Positions 58,430-64,000 of a DNA stretch of 64,000 bases are shown one piece after another. This DNA comes from Asterias amurensis (lineage: Eukaryota > Echinodermata > Asteroidea > Forcipulatida > Asteriidae): the NCBI RefSeq assembly GCF_032118995.1, contig NC_092655.1, forward strand, positions 12,658,406 through 12,722,405, given 5' to 3'. Each line of letters opens with the position of its first letter. Position 1 is the first letter of the stretch. The notes under the pieces are model-generated. The model was not told the DNA's origin. It did not search any database and saw nothing but the letters and a program-made list of their open reading frames with translations. The position numbers were made by a program, and so were the translations under genes.

Positions 58430-60110
58430 AGAAAAACGTGTAGGCCTATAATTTGAAACCCATAAATCCAAAAACAAATGTTTTTTTTTTCCTTCAAAAA
58501 TTAATGTTTTTTTTTTGCCAAACAATTACTTTGAAGACCACTCTTTGTCAATAAAGCCATTTATCAGGAGCTCCAAAACGTCTAGAGTGAAAGCCATGCA
58601 GTCGGCACTAACGACCACCTTGTGGTCCTGAGCTGATATAAAACTATAGTAATTGCTCTTAAAGGAAGACTAAGACTGCTGGACAATGACCTCCTAGACA
58701 AGAGGTCACTTCTATGAGGGAAATTTAAATTTAAACTTCTAGAAACATTTAGTAACAGGCCTTAATATTTAGTTTTTTTCTCAAAATATCTTCATTTCTG
58801 CTGTTGATAATACTATAAGAAATGACAAGTTCTAAAAATTGAACGCCATCGCACCAATGTGAAATAGTTGAACATTTTTGACAGCCGCTACACCTTAAGG
58901 TGTTTTCTAGCTCAACCCTGCACCTACATGTAGCACCTGTAAATTAAGAAACCTACATGTAATTAACATCTGAAGTCCACACATTCATAATGTACAGTAG
59001 AGCTATAGAAACATGCCAACAGTACATGTAGGTGTACGGTGCGGCAATCAATAAACTTAGGGATGTGATTCAACCTGCAAACTATAATATGGAGAATGGT
59101 AGTTCATTAATTTATAACTATTCATTTTTTAAATATCAGTCCACAAAGATGTTGAATTAGGCCTTCATGCAACAAGTACATGTATGTAAAAAAGATTAGT
59201 ATGAAAATTAAAACACTGGGATGTCATAAAAGAACAAAATTGTAGATCCTTTTTTTCTTTGATTTCTAATACAATGTCATGAATAAAAAATGGTACAGCC
59301 GACCCTCTCGGATCCATGATCCATCCAGGCTATTCAATAGGTGCAAATTATAAAAAGCTGATAACAATTCCCCACACCCCTCACAAAAATAAACCAACAA
59401 GCAACCACCCCAACAAGCAAACAAACAAACAAACAAACAAACAAACTAATAAACAAACACCCCTAACAAACCAATACTGTCCCTTTATGTAGTTATGACA
59501 CTATTATTTGGAATTGGTGGGGGAAGCACTGCAGCGACAAAGACTGTTGCGGATATTTAATGATTGAATCGTTCTTTTGTGCATTTTATTTTTATCTCAA
59601 GGAGGGGGGGGGGGGGGGGATTTCTGAGCTATCGCCCCCCCTGCTCCCTCCCCTTTAGTTTTGCCACTGCTGTTTTGATGGTTGTTGTAATAGCTAAGGA
59701 AAATGTTCCCATGATTTGAACAGACACAGTCATGACAGTGTGTATTGAGCCCAGAATGCACTGAATGTGTTCATGACTCTCGACACTTCAGGAGCAGCAG
59801 TTGACTTGGTTCCGTCGACGAGTATTATGCGGGTACTCAAAACTACTGGTCCACATTTATATTGATTTACCATCATTTTATAGTGCTGTCATCATATCCA
59901 GACAGCCAATCAGCCATGTTTAATCAGGCTAACATTCATGTGTGTCAGCTTTATGCTCAGAGAAATTCACATTTGCCCTTAAGATTTATAAAATCTGGTC
60001 GTCTTTCTTCCTCCTTCTTTAGATTGGCTTTTATGAATGAGACGTTGAACCCATGAGCTCTATGTCAGGAACCTATAATAAGCTCTATACAGTGTGTGAC
60101 ATTTACGCAG
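58430..60110. other. Intergenic or intron, nothing recognised
   Basis: AT-rich with short AAAC (59418-59445) and G tracts. If the candidate gene at 53.9 kb is real this would be its first intron. Confidence 0.4.
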
Positions 60111-60185
60111 CATGACTGTAGATGGGGATTAATCTAGATCGTCTGGTGACGAGGTTTCTACGTTGGTGAGGGGACTAATTCCATC

Positions 60186-60248
60186 ATGTCTTCTAGCAGT
60201 GGATCATCAAGATCCAGCTCACGATCTGCTTCAGCCCACAAGAAAGAG
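60186..60248 (+). CDS. Candidate first coding exon of an unidentified gene (partial)
   Basis: An ATG opens 21 codons, MSSSSGSSRSSSRSASAHKK then E, ending exactly at a donor, AAAGAG|gtacag (60249). A possible acceptor, TTTACGCAG, precedes it at 60110. Serine/arginine-rich start; too short to identify. No further exon was recognised before the window ends, so the gene would continue beyond 64000. Confidence 0.4.
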
Positions 60249-60321
60249 GTACAGTTCCACAACAAATTCTTCTGATAAAATAACATTCTTCCATATTATT
60301 TGTAACTCATAATTTTTTACT

Positions 60322-60492
60322 GAGGGGATTTTCCAAACATCGGCTTTGGTTCACGACTCCAGCTTCAGGCTCCAGTTTGATTGTTGAAGTGCCATTCGAT
60401 AGTGTTCAATGTAATTCACAATGCTCAAGAATTGATAATGGAGCCCAAGCCAGAGCCTGGGGCCTAAGAAGCCTTGGTTTGGAGAAGGCCCT
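60322..60492. mobile_element. MITE-Q copy 2
   Basis: GGGGATTTTCCAAACATCGG left and GCCTTGGTTTGGAGAAGGCC right are inverted; CCAGCTTCAGGCTCC pairs loosely with GGAGCCCAAGCCAGAGCC. Compare 42260-42461. Confidence 0.6.
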
Positions 60493-60689
60493 CAAATGAA
60501 CTAGTGGTATTTACTGACAAAACTAATACTCATTATTTATGATAAGTGCAGAGAAGGGAGACATTGTTTGTCGATATTAACTCTATATATCACAGACACA
60601 GTCCTAATTACATTGATTTAATTCACTAAATTCCATCTTGCCAAAGCTTTCATTCCCGTGGTCAGGCTTCAAAATATCATTTCAAGTTC

Positions 60690-61065
60690 CAGCTGTTTTT
60701 TTTCTTTTTTTTTTTTTTCTTCGTGTTCTTCTCCTCGAACGTTCTCGCGCGATTTTCGCAAAAACTAAAGCTTGTATGAACCTGAAACTTACCATATATA
60801 TTGATCTTAATGAGTAGACGAAACAGCAACATTTTTGGAATGATGACGTCATTGATGACGTCATTACGTTCAAAAAACCGCTAAAAATTGGAGAGTTCAT
60901 ATCTTGAGAACTACAAATGCCACACACAAGATATTTGGTGCATATAAAAGGTCTTGTAATTAGCTACAAAAGTCGTGCACAACGTGACCTCATGTGACTT
61001 TTACTTCCGGTTGAAACCGGAAGTACAAAATTTCAAAAGTTCATATCTCAAGAACTATATATTCT
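60690..61065. repeat. Unclassified repeat with paired CRE sites and ETS palindrome
   Basis: On the minus strand it starts near an A-rich GAAGAAAAAA tract, then CTCGAACGTTCTCGCGCGAT on the plus strand. Two TGACGTCA sites lie 12 bp apart (60844-60851, 60856-60863); ACTTCCGGTT / AACCGGAAGT form a palindrome at 61003-61024; and TTCATATCTTGAGAACTA / TTCATATCTCAAGAACTA is repeated (60895, 61039). It has the look of a dispersed repeat, but only one copy is in the window. Confidence 0.4.
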
Positions 61066-61069
61066 TTTC

Positions 61070-62925
61070 TTGTTACACACATGTCTGTCCAATCCCTTTT
61101 TGCTGTCGATAATAGTGCTTGAATTTAGGAGAAACATCCACAGGACCACAAGGCTGCTGTTGTACTCTAAATCTTTACTATAAATCACAGTGTAACAGTA
61201 TAGAAAAACATACATGAATTGCTTTTATTTGAAAATAAGCACAAAGAGGAAAGTTATTTAATTTTAGAAATAATACTAGTACAGACTTTTAACAAAGCAC
61301 TTGGATATCTGGCACTGCCTTGATCTAGTCTACTCAAGGCGCTGAACAATAAAGAATTAAATATAAACAAATTTATGAGCTCTGAACATTTCAGTAAATA
61401 CCGATCGGCAAGTAATATTTGCTTCAGTCCTCAAATGGAATTGAAACAATAGCACACCGAACGTCAACGCTTGAATATCTAACAAAATATAAATGCACAC
61501 AGTGAAGTATTATTATTTGATTGAAAAACACAGGATCGTTGGACTTTTCCGGTTGTACTAAGTTTACTGGCCCAGGGCTAAAATCACTGGCGTCTGGCTT
61601 GTGATCCAGTGTTAATTTGATACCTTGCTGTAAACTGAAACTTTGTGTTTTTAAATAAAACCTGTGATGGCTGTGTAGACTTAAATTTCAGCTGAGTTGA
61701 GTTAAGTTATAAATATAGTGTACATATTATTATGATTACGTGTGTTTTATTTTGTGTCATATCAAAATAGACCCTACATGTGCGTATGCAAAGAAATTGT
61801 CCTCCATGGGATGGTACGGGTAGGACCATTAAAGATGAATTAAATTGAATTACAAATGTCAGTGTACACTGTATGTACTTAACCAGATGTTCAGTATTAC
61901 TGTTATAATTTAGTTAATTAAATTCATTAGACCCAATGCACTTGTTGGGCATGTTTGGTGGCTATGTTCAATTTCAATAACCAATGTAAATTACATTACT
62001 ATCTTAATTTATAACAATTTGTTGAAGAAATCAATTCATAATTGAGTTACATATCATACCTACGTAAGCATTAAGAAACATGATGCCTTCACAAACATTT
62101 GGCGTGTACACATCAATGTACAATTGTGTTATGTAGACTAATATTGTGTGTATTATTTAATATTTTTGTGAGATGCTTTATTGCTCCTTACATTTTAAAT
62201 TAATTGAATCAAGCGTGCAACGTGGACAGTTTACAATGAATTACGGATGATACAGGCGTGCACGCTATAGGTTAAAAAAATTCTATAGACACGTACTGTA
62301 CGTATGACATATGATAATGTTTTTGCAGGTTGACTCAGGGTTTAGGTGTACATGTATCATCAGCATGATCAATGTGCTTCAATATTTAAAAAAAATGTCA
62401 CATCCACTGCCACTTTGGTTTGTCATCGATTGACGTGACATTTTACTCGTCATGTACTATCTGCTTTTTGAAAGGCAGCTTGCTAAAAGCTATCTGATTG
62501 ATTGATAAACCTCTGCATTTGAAGTAGTCAGACTCAACCACTTTATAATAATGTTCAAGTCTGCATTTTTGTAGTCCACCTGTGTGTGCATGTTGTTGAA
62601 AGGTTGCTCATAATCTTGGCCAGGCGAATTCATTATCACATATTTGTAGTGAAAGACTTGCCCCCATAATACATTCATGCAGCGCGCAATAATGTGTAAT
62701 TTACATCACGTTGAGTGGCCTTCAATTGTAATACCACATTGAAGTATACTGGGTGTAATTAACAGTGAATTACCATTATTATTCATTGCTATTGATTATA
62801 ATTATATCTTATTGAAAACTATGGCTGGTTCACATTGTTTTTGGAGCGGGCATTTGCAAGCTAACATTCTATTCTGAATATAAGCCGTGTGAAATATTAA
62901 TTGACAAGGCTCTCACTGCATGTCT
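61070..62925. other. AT-rich DNA, nothing recognised
   Basis: A short GATCTAGTCTACTCAAGGCGCTG piece (about 61323-61345) resembles the SINE-I tail (CTCAAGGCGCTG). Otherwise no repeat, exon or hairpin of note. Confidence 0.4.
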
Positions 62926-62931
62926 GGTGTA

Positions 62932-63308
62932 AAGACAGTGGACACTATTGGTACAAATGTATTTTGTCAAAGACTAGTCTTTACAGTTGGTGTATCTCAA
63001 CGAGTCAATGCATCAGTTTCTATATGCATAAAATAACAAACCTGTGACAATTGGAGCTCAATCGGTCGGCGAAGCTGCGAGATAATAGGCCTAATTAAAG
63101 AAAAAATACCCTTGTTACATGAAGATGCTTGATTTCGGGGTCTCAAATTTTAAATCTGACATGTCTGAGATCTCGAAACCAAATGAGTGGAAAATTATGT
63201 CTTTCTCGAAAACTACATTAGGGCCTACTTCAGAGGAGCCATTTCTTACAATGTTTTACACTATCAACCTCTCCACATGAGTTACCAAGAAATTAGTGTC
63301 CACTGCCT
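62932..63308 (-). mobile_element. MITE-B copy 11 (reverse)
   Basis: ACAGTGGACACTATTGGTAC left; AGTGTCCACTGCCT right with TTAA (63309-63312). The body is the reverse complement of other B copies (GGAGCTCAATCGGTCGGCGA), more diverged than most. Confidence 0.85.
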
Positions 63309-63564
63309 TTAAAACAAACAGAACAGTGTAAAAATGGTAGTTTTTGTTTTTTTTACCTGAAAGCAAAAATGATTTTAGAGAAAGGAAAAGGAATACTAAT
63401 ATTCAAATGCATCAAACAAAAATTAGCTTCTTTTTGAAGTTCATTCAATCATGTCTTCATTTATTGATTTCACAGGATAAAAACAACCTTCATAAAAATA
63501 AATACTTTATCAAAGTTAATCTTCATGAAATTGCATATAAATAATACTTGTTTTAAAAAATAAA

Positions 63565-63730
63565 TAATGAGTTGGGGTGATCTGAAAGAAGATGATCAGA
63601 GCATACTGATCGAGTTGAAACCAAAGGTTTTTTTCAGAACCACCCCAACTCATTAGAGATAGTCATTACATGGTGTTACCGCAAACCTTTCTATATCGTA
63701 TTTCCACCATGCAAAGTTTCAAATCTTACC
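63565..63730. repeat. Family L repeat
   Basis: GATGATCAGAGCATACTGAT, GAACCACCCCAACTCATTAG, TACATGGTGTTACCGCAAAC and CACCATGCAAAGTTTCAAAT: the fullest version of the phrases seen at 2200, 8320-9135, 19985 and 23865. Confidence 0.55.
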
Positions 63731-64000
63731 TAAAATAAATACTTGCAAAAAAAGAAAATATATGGACATTTATAGAATGAATCAAATCAGCCATGTATTC
63801 AAACGGAATTGGCATGACTGGGCTGGGTGCATGGCTCTGGTTACATAGAAAAGCATGTCTATTATAATATAAAGCTGCCTCTCTTTAGCAAGGGACTTTT
63901 ATATTACTCATTTGTATACAATTTTTGTAATAATTGCCTACAATGTAGTATATATTATACATATTTGTTCATTGTTTTATGTTTTGTATTGTGCATAGAG

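Noticed and set aside
60682-60927. 81-codon basic protein on the minus strand ending RRTRRKKKKRKK
   Set aside because: The basic end is translation of a GAAGAAAAAA tract; no homology recognised.

Overview
The window looks like nuclear DNA of a marine invertebrate deuterostome, most likely an echinoderm and perhaps a sea star. The reasons are AT-rich, intron-rich sequence with GT-AG splice sites, animal-type genes, and a very dense load of short inverted-repeat transposons and tRNA-derived SINEs. The echinoderm placement rests on my recollection of similar repeats, not on a search. There is no operon, CRISPR array or prokaryotic signal.

Genes left to right: (1) the last two coding exons of an SLC5A7-type choline transporter (+, 1325-3796); (2) a complete eight-exon THEG/SPMAP2-family sperm microtubule protein gene (+, 15558-22948); (3) NOP16, five exons (-, 33856 down to 28215); (4) HIGD2A, two exons (+, 34052-35074), head to head with NOP16 and only 195 bp from it; (5) ARL10, four exons (-, 52285 down to 46579); (6) a weakly supported start of an unidentified gene (+, promoter-like sequence at about 53887-54010 and a small coding exon at 60186-60248). 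In all five named genes the deduced exons join in frame, and each complete protein is close in length to its human counterpart. As I recall it, ARL10, NOP16 and HIGD2A are also neighbours on human chromosome 5q35, so this looks like an old conserved gene block.

Everything else is intron or intergenic sequence packed with repeats. At least eight families of palindromic, TTAA-flanked MITEs (called A-I here) account for much of it. They have A/G-rich ends just inside TTAA, which fits non-autonomous Kolobok-type transposons better than piggyBac. They often sit end to end sharing TTAA, or inside one another (11550-12716; 36058-37551). Other elements are two hAT-like copies with 8-bp target duplications (18029-18378; 49795-50516), three tRNA-derived SINE families (one with a tRNA-Leu-like head, one with a CAAA tail that has become a microsatellite, one with a leading hairpin), two 5'-truncated LINE 3' ends that still encode the reverse-transcriptase C-terminus, and several unclassified foldback elements. 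The last 10 kb (54-64 kb) is largely featureless AT-rich DNA apart from these repeats.

The functional themes are separate: neuronal choline uptake, sperm flagellum structure, nucleolar 60S ribosome assembly (NOP16), assembly of respiratory-chain complexes (HIGD2A) and a small GTPase (ARL10). Only NOP16 and HIGD2A show a likely regulatory link, through a shared promoter with a CACGTG E-box.
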